Assembly: GCA_964587815.1 (NCBI GenBank)
Contig: CAZPMH010000007.1
Coordinates: 38,113 to 102,112 of the forward strand
Direction of reading: 5' to 3'
DNA length: 64,000 nt
Origin: UBA1672 sp964587815
Lineage (GTDB): Bacteria; Pseudomonadota; Alphaproteobacteria; Micavibrionales; Micavibrionaceae
This document shows positions 1 through 8,668 of this stretch, one piece after another. Under the pieces are notes generated by a model. That model had not been told where the DNA came from. It ran no database searches and was given only the letters and a program-made list of their open reading frames with translations. Every line of letters begins with the position of its first letter. The first letter of the stretch is position 1. The position numbers and the translations under genes were made by a program.

Positions 1-2676
1 AAGCTTAAGGCGCAGATTGTTGAGAAATTGAAAGATGTTCATTCCAGTGATGAAGATCGTATTTTGCGCGCGGTTACGACATTGATTGATGCGACGTGGA
101 GAACGAATTATTTCCAGCGCCAAGAAGATGGTAGCGCAAAGCCTTATTTGTCGCTTAAATTTAACAGTGGCACTGTTCCGTTTATGCCTGCGCCGAAGCC
201 GTATTGTGAGGTTTTTGTCTATTCTCCGCGCGTGGAGGCCATCCACTTGCGCGGCGATAAGATTGCACGCGGTGGTATTCGCTGGTCTGATCGCCATGAG
301 GATTACCGCACGGAAGTCTTAGGCTTGATGAAAGCGCAGATGGTTAAGAACTCCGTTATTGTTCCGATGGGATCAAAAGGCGGGTTTGTTGTGAAAACCG
401 AAACACATGGGCGTGATGAATTCAAGGCCGAGGGGATTGAGTGTTATAAGACACTCATTCGCGGGCTTTTGGACATCACGGATAATCGTAAAGGCAAAAA
501 AATTGTGCCGCCTGTTGATGTTGTGCGTCGCGATGGTGATGATCCGTATTTGGTGGTTGCTGCCGATAAAGGCACAGCGACGTTCTCGGATATTGCGAAC
601 GGCCTGTCTCAGGATTACGGTTTTTGGCTCGATGATGCTTTTGCGTCGGGCGGATCAGCCGGCTATGACCATAAAAAAATGGGTATTACGGCGCGTGGCG
701 CTTGGGAATCTGTTAAGTATCATTTCCGTTTGTTTAATCACGACACGCAAACCCAGCCGTTTGAGGTTACGGGTGTTGGTGATATGGGCGGTGATGTGTT
801 CGGTAACGGGATGTTATTGTCTGAGCATATACGTCTTGTCGGTGCGTTTAACCACTTGCATATTTTCTGCGATCCTGATCCTGACACGGTTGCGTCTTTC
901 AAAGAGCGTAAGCGTTTGTTTGACTCTGTTTCAGGGTGGGATGCTTATAATACGAAGGCTCTTTCGAAAGGTGGCCGCATTTATAATCGAAGCGATAAGA
1001 TGCTCGACCTTACGCCTGAGATTAAAGCGCGCTTTGATTTGAAAAAGGATCGTGTACCGCCGGCTGAGCTGATTCAAGCGATTTTAAAGGCACGTACGGA
1101 CCTTCTTTGGTTTGGTGGTATCGGCACGTACATTAAGGCTGCGTATGAGACTGACGAACAGGTTGGCGATAAGGCGAATGATTCCCTTCGCATCAATGCA
1201 GAAGATGTGCGCGCGAAAGTAATTGGTGAGGGCGCAAACCTTGGTGTGACGCAGTTGGCGCGTGTTGAATTGGGTAAGAACGGTGTTTCGATTAACACTG
1301 ACTTTATTGATAATTCGGGCGGCGTTGACTCTTCTGACCATGAGGTGAATATCAAGATTTTATTGCGCGATGTGATGTCACAAAAAGACAATAAAATGGA
1401 TATTAAGGCGCGGAATAAACTGCTTGAGCAGATGACGGATGAGGTTGCAGAGCATGTTCTTCGTCATAATTATCAGCAAGCGCAGGCGATTTCTCTGATG
1501 GAGATGCAAGCGCGCGAGAATTTACAGCTGCATGATGCGTTTATCAGTGATATGGAGCGGGAGCAGGGATTGCGCCGCGATATTGAAGGTTTGCCTGATA
1601 AGGAGAGTGTTGAGCGCCGTTTGAGCACGGGTAAGGGCCTGACACGGCCTGAGCTGTGTGTGTTGCTGTCTTATGCGAAGATCAGCCTAACGAAGGATTT
1701 GCTGGCTTCTGACATTCCGGATAATCCGAAAATGAATTACTGGGTTTTAGACTACTTCCCCGATGTTTTGGCCGAGCGATATGAGAAGGAGATTTTGCGT
1801 CACCGTTTGAAGCGTGAGATTGTCGCGACAATGATGGCGAGTTCGTTGATCAACCGTATGGGGCCGACCTTCCTTAAATCGCGCATGAATAAGACGGGCG
1901 CGAATGTTGAAGAGATTACGCAAGCCTATCTCATTGTGCGTGATGCGTTCGGTTTGCGCCATGTTTGGGACGATATTGAGGCGATGGACGGCACGGTTCC
2001 CGCTCAGGTTCAATTGAAGGCGATGCGAGAGATTGCAAGGCTTTCCGAGCATGGTATTACATGGTTCCTCACCCGTTTGGGCCGCAAGTTGGATATTGAT
2101 AAGGACGCAAAAGAATTTAGTGACGGTATTAAGGCGTTGACTAAAAATCTGGATAGTGTGCTGACCAAAGATACGTTGCGTTCGATTAAGGCACGTAGGA
2201 ATTCGTATATTCAAGATGGTATTCCCGAGAAGCTGGCTGATCAGATTGCGCTGATGCCTGTGCTGTCTTCGGCGTGTGATATTATCCGTATTTCATCGGA
2301 GCAAAATACCGACCTGAAAAATACAGCGGCGACGTATTTCAAGCTGGGTGAGCGTTTCCACATTGATTGGTTGCGCAACAAAGTTGAATACCTGCCCAAT
2401 GATGATTACTGGCATGCGGAGGTGACCAACGGGTTGACTGAGCAGCTTTATTCGTCGCAGGCGGGCATGACGGTGCGCATTTTGCGTGATCTGAACGGGT
2501 CGAGCAAGAAGGTGCCTAAGGGCAAGTCCTTGGTTGATCTGTGGGTTGACGATCATGCGCAGAGCTTAAAACAGCTCGATAGTCTGTTTGTTGATCTACG
2601 TCGTGCGGGTACGGTTGATCTGACGATGTTGATTGTAGCGGAGCAGCGGCTTCGCGGGCTTTCTGCAGGCGCTTAA
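1..2676 (+). CDS. gdhB: NAD-specific glutamate dehydrogenase, C-terminal part (5' truncated by window)
   Basis: The reading frame is open from base 1, so the gene starts before the window; about 890 C-terminal residues are visible, while the large bacterial NAD-GDH family is usually around 1600. It oxidatively deaminates glutamate to 2-oxoglutarate and ammonia with NAD in the cytoplasm. Early in the visible part are the family signatures GGIRWSDRHEDYRTEVLGLM and, just after it, the KGGFV segment with the conserved lysine of the substrate pocket. The cofactor-binding domain follows (GVGDMGGDVFGNGM, then GEGANLG). The long C-terminal helical region is typical of this large class and absent from the short hexameric enzymes. 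A TTG at 28 is internal and should not be taken as the start. It is followed after 6 bases by the convergent ubiA. Confidence 0.93.
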   Translation, partial: KLKAQIVEKLKDVHSSDEDRILRAVTTLIDATWRTNYFQRQEDGSAKPYLSLKFNSGTVPFMPAPKPYCEVFVYSPRVEAIHLRGDKIARGGIRWSDRHEDYRTEVLGLMKAQMVKNSVIVPMGSKGGFVVKTETHGRDEFKAEGIECYKTLIRGLLDITDNRKGKKIVPPVDVVRRDGDDPYLVVAADKGTATFSDIANGLSQDYGFWLDDAFASGGSAGYDHKKMGITARGAWESVKYHFRLFNHDTQTQPFEVTGVGDMGGDVFGNGMLLSEHIRLVGAFNHLHIFCDPDPDTVASFKERKRLFDSVSGWDAYNTKALSKGGRIYNRSDKMLDLTPEIKARFDLKKDRVPPAELIQAILKARTDLLWFGGIGTYIKAAYETDEQVGDKANDSLRINAEDVRAKVIGEGANLGVTQLARVELGKNGVSINTDFIDNSGGVDSSDHEVNIKILLRDVMSQKDNKMDIKARNKLLEQMTDEVAEHVLRHNYQQAQAISLMEMQARENLQLHDAFISDMEREQGLRRDIEGLPDKESVERRLSTGKGLTRPELCVLLSYAKISLTKDLLASDIPDNPKMNYWVLDYFPDVLAERYEKEILRHRLKREIVATMMASSLINRMGPTFLKSRMNKTGANVEEITQAYLIVRDAFGLRHVWDDIEAMDGTVPAQVQLKAMREIARLSEHGITWFLTRLGRKLDIDKDAKEFSDGIKALTKNLDSVLTKDTLRSIKARRNSYIQDGIPEKLADQIALMPVLSSACDIIRISSEQNTDLKNTAATYFKLGERFHIDWLRNKVEYLPNDDYWHAEVTNGLTEQLYSSQAGMTVRILRDLNGSSKKVPKGKSLVDLWVDDHAQSLKQLDSLFVDLRRAGTVDLTMLIVAEQRLRGLSAGA

Positions 2677-2682
2677 ATCCCC

Positions 2683-3603
2683 TTAAATCAGGCAGAGAAT
2701 CAGGATTATCAAGCCTGTGATTTGGTTTGATTTGAAGGTTTTTAGTGCGCTTTCCTGGCTGGTTTCATCCCATGTTTTTATTTGTCGCGCAAGGTGGTGG
2801 CCGGGGGCGCAAAGCAGTGCCAGTTCCGCTGTGAGGCCGTGTTTGAGCAAAAACGCGAAGAATAAAGCACTTATCGTTAGAGTGTATAAAAGGCTGACGA
2901 TCTTTTTGCTGTTTTCTTTCCAGATGAGCGCTGTTGATTTCACGCCGATGACGGCGTCATCTTCGATGTCCTGATGGGCGTAGATCGTGTCATATCCGAT
3001 TGTCCAAAGAATGCCCGCACAGTAGAGAAGGATGGCAGGGGTGTTCAACGCTCCTGTCACGGCTGTCCAGCCCATGAGGGCGCCGAAATTAAAGGTTAAG
3101 CCTAAAATAAATTGCGGGTAGTTTGTGACACGTTTCATTGCCGGATATATGGCGATTAATGGCAGGGTAAGAATGCCGAGAGTGATCGTTAATACATTGA
3201 ATTGTAATAGAATAATAAGTCCGATGAGGAGGAGAGCGGCTAAAAACAGGCAAGCTTGTTTTGGTGTAATATCACCCGCGGCTAAAGGGCGCTTTTTTGT
3301 ACGTTCAACTTTCTTATCAAGGTTGCGATCCCAGAGGTCATTTATCACACAGCCTGCGCCGCGCATAATGATTGCGCCGAGCGTGAAAAGCAGGATTGTT
3401 TTTAACGTTAAAATATTAAAATTCTGGATACCGCCACTTGCCAGTGCGATCGACCATAATGACGGTAGAAGCAGGAGCCAGATGCCGATGGGGCGATCAA
3501 TGCGCATCAGGTAGGCGTAGGGGCGAAAAGATTGTGGCAGAAACTGCTCAATCCAGATAAGCCGCTTGATGTCGGTGTGGTTTTTTTGGTCTACTATGCT
3601 CAT
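2683..3603 (-). CDS. ubiA: 4-hydroxybenzoate polyprenyltransferase
   Basis: Integral membrane prenyltransferase that attaches the polyprenyl tail to 4-hydroxybenzoate in ubiquinone synthesis. The 306-residue length is normal for the family. The first Asp-rich motif is seen at residues 88-96 (NDLWDRNLD), followed by the basic KKRPLAAG loop; the second is DTIYAHQDIEDD near residue 205. Multiple hydrophobic segments are spread through the protein. Its ATG lies at 3603-3601 and overlaps the ATG of the divergent rsmE by two bases, so its promoter would have to lie inside rsmE. The stop is 6 bases from that of the convergent gdh. Ubiquinone supply fits the neighbouring respiratory genes. Confidence 0.93.
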   Translation of the reverse strand: MSIVDQKNHTDIKRLIWIEQFLPQSFRPYAYLMRIDRPIGIWLLLLPSLWSIALASGGIQNFNILTLKTILLFTLGAIIMRGAGCVINDLWDRNLDKKVERTKKRPLAAGDITPKQACLFLAALLLIGLIILLQFNVLTITLGILTLPLIAIYPAMKRVTNYPQFILGLTFNFGALMGWTAVTGALNTPAILLYCAGILWTIGYDTIYAHQDIEDDAVIGVKSTALIWKENSKKIVSLLYTLTISALFFAFLLKHGLTAELALLCAPGHHLARQIKTWDETSQESALKTFKSNQITGLIILILCLI

Positions 3604-4321
3604 GTCAGATGCCTACTATAAATATCCGCGGCTTTATCTCAAGTCTTCTTTGCGTAAAGATGCTGAGGTTTCATTGGATGATTCTGCCCTTCATTATTTG
3701 CGGAATGTGTTGCGGCGTAAAGAAGGGGATGGTGTACGTGTCTTTAACGGCCAGGATGGGGAGTGGATTGCGTCAATTTTGACCCTTTCTAAGAAAAACG
3801 CAATTGTTCGTATTGAATCGGTTCATAAGGAGCAACCTTCTGATAAAAAACACATTTCATTATTTTTTGCGCCGATGAAAAAGACGCGTCTGGCGGTCAT
3901 GGTTGAGAAGGCCGTAGAAATAGGTGTAAGTGATTTTTATCCTGTTTTGACGGCAAGGACTGAGAACAGAAAGCTCAATTTTGAGCGTATGGAGGCGCAG
4001 ATTATTGAAGCATCGGAGCAGTGCGAGCGGCTTGATGTTCCTGATTTACACGCAACGCAAACATTGGAGCAGGTCTTGAATTCCGATCGTTCATCACCGC
4101 TGTACGTGTGTTTAGAGCGTGATAATGAAAAATTTCCGCTGATTTCTTCTTTTGATTTAGGTAATGAGGCGGCTTTTTTGATCGGCCCTGAGGGCGGGTT
4201 CAGTGATGAGGAGGTCGATCTGATTTTAAAGGCTGCTCATGTCCAGCCTATTTCTTTGGGGGAAAATATTTTACGCGCTGAAACAGCGGCGCTCGTGTGT
4301 CTGGCGCATGCTTGCCTTTAA
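3602..4321 (+). CDS. rsmE: 16S rRNA (uracil1498-N3)-methyltransferase
   Basis: SAM-dependent SPOUT-class enzyme that methylates U1498 in helix 44 of 16S rRNA. The C-terminal signatures are present: LIGPEGGFSDEEVDLI and the knot-forming SLGENILRAETAA just before the stop. The N-terminal PUA-like part has ALHYLRNVLRRKEGD. The 239-residue length is normal. I chose ATG 3602 because the protein then begins near the usual RsmE N-terminus; an upstream in-frame ATG at 3566 would add 12 residues lying inside ubiA. No clear ribosome binding site precedes either start. The next gene, coxB, follows after about 190 bases with its own promoter-like sequence. Confidence 0.92.
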   Translation: MSDAYYKYPRLYLKSSLRKDAEVSLDDSALHYLRNVLRRKEGDGVRVFNGQDGEWIASILTLSKKNAIVRIESVHKEQPSDKKHISLFFAPMKKTRLAVMVEKAVEIGVSDFYPVLTARTENRKLNFERMEAQIIEASEQCERLDVPDLHATQTLEQVLNSDRSSPLYVCLERDNEKFPLISSFDLGNEAAFLIGPEGGFSDEEVDLILKAAHVQPISLGENILRAETAALVCLAHACL

Positions 4322-4411
4322 ATATACGGGATGTTGCGAACGGGTTTTATAAAAGGTACATGAAAAGTTCGTAATATCTGCAAAAAAAGCCCGATATCCC
4401 ACTATTCTTTC

Positions 4412-4440
4412 TTGATTTATAAGTGCTATATTCCTATATA
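4412..4440 (+). promoter_or_regulatory. Candidate sigma-70-type promoter for coxB-coxA
   Basis: A TTGATT box at 4412-4417 and a TATATA box at 4435-4440 are separated by 17 bases, upstream of the coxB start at 4509. The match to the housekeeping consensus is good and the spacing optimal, but it was found by eye and the region is AT-rich, so chance matches are possible. Confidence 0.4.
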
Positions 4441-4508
4441 AGCGGTAATGAATTTATTCGAGCACGGGTTTTTGAAATTTTTTGTGTTTAAAACGTAAAG
4501 ATATATCG

Positions 4509-5369
4509 ATGATGCATAACAAAATTTGGGTTTTCTCAGTTTCAGTATTATTAACAGTTTTGGCGGTCGCTTTTCCTGCCGTTGCGGGTGAGCCGGTTGA
4601 GTGGGGGTTGAATTTACAACCTGCTGTGACGTCTTCGGCAGAGCGCATTCATGACTTCCACAATATGCTGCTTGTGATTATTACAGGGATTACGCTTTTT
4701 GTTCTTGTGTTACTTATATATGTGGTTATTCGTTTCAATAAACGTGCGAACAAAACGCCTTCAAACGTCACGCACAATGTGTTGCTAGAAGTTATATGGA
4801 CGGTTATCCCCGTCGTCATTCTTATTGTGATTGCCGTTCCGTCATTTAAGTTACTTTATAAGAACGATCGTATCGTTGAACCTGAGATGACATTAAAAGT
4901 CAGCGGATATCAGTGGTATTGGGGGTATGAGTACCCCGACCATGACGGCATTTCGTTTAATTCTTACATGATTCCAGCCGATGAGTTGCAGCCCGGTCAG
5001 GTGCGGTTGCTCTCAACCGATAATCCTATTGTTTTACCGATTGATACGGATATCGCAATTTTGGTGACGGGTAAGGATGTTATCCATTCGTGGACGATCC
5101 CCGCGTTTGGTGTGAAGATTGATGCGATTCCCGGCCGTACAAACGAAACATGGTTCCGCATTGACAAGCCCGGTACTTATTTCGGGCAATGTTCAGAGAT
5201 TTGCGGTAAAGACCACGCCTTTATGCCGATTGAAGTTAAGGCCGTGCCTAAGGAAGAATTTGAGGCTTGGGTTGAAAAGGCCAAGGAAGAATTTGCGGCG
5301 AATGATTATTTCAATCAAAACAAAATCGATGGGGCGGCGCCGATTAAGCTAACGGCGTTGGTTGAGTAA
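4509..5369 (+). CDS. coxB: Cytochrome c oxidase subunit II (aa3 type)
   Basis: Carries the binuclear CuA centre that accepts electrons from cytochrome c and passes them to subunit I. The N-terminus has a signal-like hydrophobic segment, then two transmembrane helices (about residues 45-65 and 85-105), then a periplasmic cupredoxin domain. The CuA ligands are visible: the His in DVIHSW, and GQCSEICGKDHAFMPIEV holding two Cys, a His and a Met. The aromatic YQWYWGYEYP motif for electron entry is intact. I start at ATG 4509 (a second ATG follows directly at 4512); the TTG at 4482 would put charged residues before the signal segment. coxA follows after 46 bases, probably in one transcript. Confidence 0.95.
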   Translation: MMHNKIWVFSVSVLLTVLAVAFPAVAGEPVEWGLNLQPAVTSSAERIHDFHNMLLVIITGITLFVLVLLIYVVIRFNKRANKTPSNVTHNVLLEVIWTVIPVVILIVIAVPSFKLLYKNDRIVEPEMTLKVSGYQWYWGYEYPDHDGISFNSYMIPADELQPGQVRLLSTDNPIVLPIDTDIAILVTGKDVIHSWTIPAFGVKIDAIPGRTNETWFRIDKPGTYFGQCSEICGKDHAFMPIEVKAVPKEEFEAWVEKAKEEFAANDYFNQNKIDGAAPIKLTALVE

Positions 5370-5415
5370 GAAGAGAAAACTGATCAGATAAGATTAGAAA
5401 AAGGAAAGAGTTATC

Positions 5416-7005
5416 ATGGCAGATCATAAGCCCGGATTTTTCAAACGTTGGTTCATGTCCACAAACCACAAGGACATCGGAACGCTTTATATTATCTTCT
5501 CAATTATTGCCGGTATTGTCGGCGGTGCATTTTCGATGATTATGCGTGCTGAATTGCAAGACCCCGGTGTTCAGTTTTTGGTGGATGAGGCCGGAAACCC
5601 CGATGGGCATTTGTGGAATGTGATTATCACCGCGCATGGTTTGATCATGGTGTTTTTTGTGGTGATGCCGGGCCTTATCGGTGGTTTTGGTAACTGGTTT
5701 GTGCCGTTGATGATTGGTGCGCCTGATATGGCGTTTCCGCGTTTGAACAATATTTCTTTCTGGTTGATTGTTCCTGCGTTCTTCTTGCTGATTATGTCAG
5801 CCTTTGTTGGCGGCGGTGCGGGAACGGGGTGGACGGTTTATCCGCCCTTGTCGAGTGTCGGGTTCGGGCATGACGGGATGGCCGTTGATATGGCGATTTT
5901 TGCGCTTCACCTTGCCGGGGCGAGCTCTATCTTAGGTGCGGCGAACTTTATTACGACGATCTTTAACATGCGCGCGCCGGGCATGACGCTTCATAAAATG
6001 CCTTTGTTTGTATGGGGTATGTTGGTGACGTCATTCTTGCTTGTTCTGGCCGTGCCTGTTCTTGGTGGTGCGATTACGATGTTGTTGACCGACCGTAATT
6101 TCGGCACGTCCTTCTTTGACCCTGCAGGAGGTGGTGATCCTCTCTTGTATCAGCACTTGTTCTGGTTCTTCGGTCACCCTGAAGTGTATATTATGATTTT
6201 GCCTGCGTTCGGCATTATCTCTCACATTGTGTCGACCTTCTCACAGCGTCCGATTTTTGGATATTTGGGCATGGCCTACGCGATGGTCGCGATTGGTTTT
6301 GTTGGGTTTGTTGTATGGGCACACCATATGTATACGGTGGGTATGAGCGTTGATACGCGCGCTTACTTTACGGCGGCAACCTTGATTATTGCGGTTCCGA
6401 CGGGGATTAAGATTTTCTCTTGGATTGCGACAATGTGGGGTGGCTCAATCACGTTCAAAACGCCGATGCTTTGGGCGATTGGGTTTATCTTCCTGTTTAC
6501 TGTTGGCGGTGTCACGGGGGTTGTTTTGGCCAATGCGGGGATGGATGTTTCCTTGCATGATACATATTACGTTGTGGCGCACTTTCATTATGTTCTGTCT
6601 TTGGGGGCTGTTTTTGCCTTATTTGCAGGGTTTTATTATTGGATTGGTAAGATGTCGGGCCGTATGTATTGTGAGTGGATGGGGCAGGTTCATTTCTGGC
6701 TGACCTTTATCGGCGTGAACGGTATTTTCTTCCCACAGCACTTCCTTGGCCTTCAGGGGATGCCGCGCCGCTATATTGATTACCCTGACGCATTGGCGGG
6801 TTGGAATATGGTGTCATCTTATGGTGCGTATCTCACAGGTATCGCAACGCTTTGGTTTATCGTTGTTGTGTTCCACACGTTGTTCTTCGGGCGTAAGGCG
6901 ACGGATAATTACTGGGATGCGCAGCCGCAGAGCTTCACGCTGGAATGGTCTGTGTCATCACCGCCGCCGTTCCACCAGTTCGATATTCAGCCGAAGGTGA
7001 AGTAG
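5416..7005 (+). CDS. coxA: Cytochrome c oxidase subunit I
   Basis: Catalytic heme-copper subunit that reduces oxygen to water and pumps protons. The 529 residues contain about 12 transmembrane segments. Visible signatures are WFFGHPEVYIMILPAFG near residue 250 (CuB His and the His-Tyr crosslink pair) and HDTYYVVAHFHYVLS near residue 380 (CuB and heme ligands). The start MADHKPGFFKRWFMSTNHKD is typical of alphaproteobacterial CoxA, and an AGGAAAGAG ribosome site precedes it. A strong terminator follows at 7032. CtaB, CtaG, subunit III and SURF1 lie downstream but are separated from coxA by a gene on the opposite strand. Confidence 0.97.
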   Translation: MADHKPGFFKRWFMSTNHKDIGTLYIIFSIIAGIVGGAFSMIMRAELQDPGVQFLVDEAGNPDGHLWNVIITAHGLIMVFFVVMPGLIGGFGNWFVPLMIGAPDMAFPRLNNISFWLIVPAFFLLIMSAFVGGGAGTGWTVYPPLSSVGFGHDGMAVDMAIFALHLAGASSILGAANFITTIFNMRAPGMTLHKMPLFVWGMLVTSFLLVLAVPVLGGAITMLLTDRNFGTSFFDPAGGGDPLLYQHLFWFFGHPEVYIMILPAFGIISHIVSTFSQRPIFGYLGMAYAMVAIGFVGFVVWAHHMYTVGMSVDTRAYFTAATLIIAVPTGIKIFSWIATMWGGSITFKTPMLWAIGFIFLFTVGGVTGVVLANAGMDVSLHDTYYVVAHFHYVLSLGAVFALFAGFYYWIGKMSGRMYCEWMGQVHFWLTFIGVNGIFFPQHFLGLQGMPRRYIDYPDALAGWNMVSSYGAYLTGIATLWFIVVVFHTLFFGRKATDNYWDAQPQSFTLEWSVSSPPPFHQFDIQPKVK

Positions 7006-7031
7006 GCGGATAAAGCCTTTACGAATAAAAT

Positions 7032-7060
7032 AAGCCCCGATTAATTTCGGGGCTTTTTGT
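7032..7060 (+). terminator. Rho-independent terminator after coxA
   Basis: A perfect 9-bp stem AAGCCCCGA (7032-7040) / TCGGGGCTT (7047-7055) with a 6-base loop is followed by a T run. It ends the coxBA transcript. The A residues on its left side make it usable also for the convergent gene at 7084-7500. Confidence 0.85.
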
Positions 7061-7083
7061 TTGTGTGTTTTGTTTTTGGGGGA

Positions 7084-7500
7084 TTAATTCAGGCTGAAGC
7101 CTTCCCAAAAGCCGTCGGCATCTTGCTGGCCTGTTATGGGGCGGCCTGTGTCATTACCGCTGGCGATGTCTTCGACTTTTTGGTCGTATGGGCGCCAGAG
7201 TTTTTCAATCTCCTCGGGGCTTCGGGATTTATCAAAATAATCCTGTGCGCGTTGTTCGATAATTGCGACGGCCTCGTTTTCTGTTACATCTTCTTGCCGA
7301 AATGCCTCTAACTGCAGGGCTGCGTGGGCGTGAAACGCCATTTCGAGCACGTCGTCAGGTGTGTCCTCTAAGTGCTCCATAAGCAGTGCTTGCGTTGCCT
7401 CATCAATCATAATCTCGGCTTGCGCGTATGTCAGTTCTTCATCCGCGTAGTCGGATAATATGGATTGTGTTTGCACTAAAAATTTTGCACCGGATGACAT
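7084..7500 (-). CDS. Hypothetical soluble protein
   Basis: A 138-residue acidic protein without signal peptide or membrane segment, predicted to be mostly helical (for example YAQAEIMIDEATQALLMEHL). I do not recognise the family. It is the only reverse-strand gene inside the cytochrome oxidase region and separates coxA from ctaB. Its ATG at 7500 is preceded on its own strand by an AAAGGGAG-type ribosome site, which supports translation. No functional claim is made; the link to oxidase assembly is by position only. Confidence 0.6.
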   Translation of the reverse strand: MSSGAKFLVQTQSILSDYADEELTYAQAEIMIDEATQALLMEHLEDTPDDVLEMAFHAHAALQLEAFRQEDVTENEAVAIIEQRAQDYFDKSRSPEEIEKLWRPYDQKVEDIASGNDTGRPITGQQDADGFWEGFSLN

Positions 7501-7642
7501 TTTTTACTCCCTTTTTTCTTTTGATCATAACGTGTGCATGTGGGTTTGTGCCAATAGTTTTATTTTTGCGTCTGCTTAAATGCTATATTTTTGTCAAAAA
7601 TTTCCGAAAAAGCGTGATTTTTTGGCTAAACGTGGTACATAA

Positions 7643-8560
7643 ATGCGTATGAGCAGAAGTTATGTAGAATATAGTTTTAATTCGGTTGATGTTGCGGGTG
7701 TTGAGTCGCGCGTCTCGGATTACTTTGCTTTGCTTAAACCACGCGTGATGTCGCTTGTGGTTTTTACGGGATTTGCAGGCGCTTGGGTTGCGCCCGGGTT
7801 TGATCAGATGCATCCGTTCATTATGGCGGTGGCCATATTCTGTTTGGCGGTGAATGCAGGCGCGGCGGGTGCGATCAATATGTGGTATGACCGTGATATT
7901 GATAAAATTATGAAACGTACGCGCGGGCGTCCGATCCCGATGGGGCGTGTGAATGAGGATGAAGCTCTCGCGTTTGGCGTTGTTCTGTCTGTCTTTTCCG
8001 TTTTGGTTATGGCGATGGCGGTTAATTGGGTCGCGGCGGGCGTTTTGGCGTTTGCGAATTTCTTTTATGTTGTGATTTACACAATGTGGCTTAAGCGTTC
8101 CACGCCGCAAAACATCGTGATTGGCGGCGCGGCAGGGGCTTTCCCGCCGATGGTTGGCTGGGCTGCGGTGACAGGTGATGTCAGCATTGCGTCGATTGTT
8201 TTGTTCGCGATTATCTTTTTATGGACGCCGCCGCATTTTTGGGCGCTTTCGCTATATGCGAATGAGGATTATAAGCGGGCTAAAATTCCGATGATGCCTG
8301 TTGCACGCGGTATGCGCTCTACGAAAATTCAGATGGTGATTTACAGTCTGGTTTTATTCCCTGTGACATTGTTGCCGACTGTTTTAGGATTTGCGGGCAT
8401 GGTTTACGGCGCGTTTGCTGCTTTACTCAGTGGCTTTTTTGTTTGGACGGCCGTGAAGGTTTTATCGTCTGATGATATGAAATATGCGCGGGCGATGTTT
8501 GGTTATTCTGTGTTTTACCTTTTTGCTTTATTTTTAGCGGTGATGATTGATGCCTCATAG
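7643..8560 (+). CDS. ctaB: Protoheme IX farnesyltransferase (heme O synthase)
   Basis: UbiA-superfamily membrane enzyme that adds a farnesyl group to heme b to give heme O, the precursor of heme A for CoxA. The 305 residues show the Asp-rich motif NMWYDRDIDKIMKRTRGRPIP region near residue 75 and the family motif WTPPHFWALSLYANEDYKRA near residue 195. About eight transmembrane helices are visible. The last 11 bases overlap the small downstream gene at 8550, which indicates cotranscription. It lies between coxBA and ctaG/coxC, the usual alphaproteobacterial arrangement apart from inserted genes. Confidence 0.95.
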   Translation: MRMSRSYVEYSFNSVDVAGVESRVSDYFALLKPRVMSLVVFTGFAGAWVAPGFDQMHPFIMAVAIFCLAVNAGAAGAINMWYDRDIDKIMKRTRGRPIPMGRVNEDEALAFGVVLSVFSVLVMAMAVNWVAAGVLAFANFFYVVIYTMWLKRSTPQNIVIGGAAGAFPPMVGWAAVTGDVSIASIVLFAIIFLWTPPHFWALSLYANEDYKRAKIPMMPVARGMRSTKIQMVIYSLVLFPVTLLPTVLGFAGMVYGAFAALLSGFFVWTAVKVLSSDDMKYARAMFGYSVFYLFALFLAVMIDAS

Positions 8561-8663
8561 TGAACTTCATAAGAAAAAGAAGAAAAAGAACTACGTCGTT
8601 TTAGGGATTATATTTGCCCTTGTTGCCCTGTTCTGGGCGATAACCATGATTAAGATGAGCTAA
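8550..8663 (+). CDS. Small cox-cluster membrane protein (CoxF-like position)
   Basis: An ATG at 8550 inside the end of ctaB opens a 37-residue frame ending with TAA at 8661-8663. It begins MPHSELHKKKKKKN, a polylysine stretch, followed by one hydrophobic helix (YVVLGIIFALVALFWAITMI) and a short tail. Single-helix peptides of this kind lie after ctaB in many alphaproteobacterial oxidase clusters; I recognise position and layout rather than a specific family. The 11-base overlap with ctaB suggests translational coupling, and the next gene starts only 5 bases after its stop. A positively charged cytoplasmic N-terminus with one membrane helix suggests a role in oxidase assembly or as an accessory subunit. 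Confidence 0.75.
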   Translation: MPHSELHKKKKKKNYVVLGIIFALVALFWAITMIKMS

Positions 8664-8668
8664 ATCCG

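Noticed and set aside
1..6. The window opens with AAGCTT, a HindIII site, suggesting a cloned fragment edge
   Set aside because: A six-base site is expected often by chance and the reading frame of gdh runs straight through; no vector sequence is seen.
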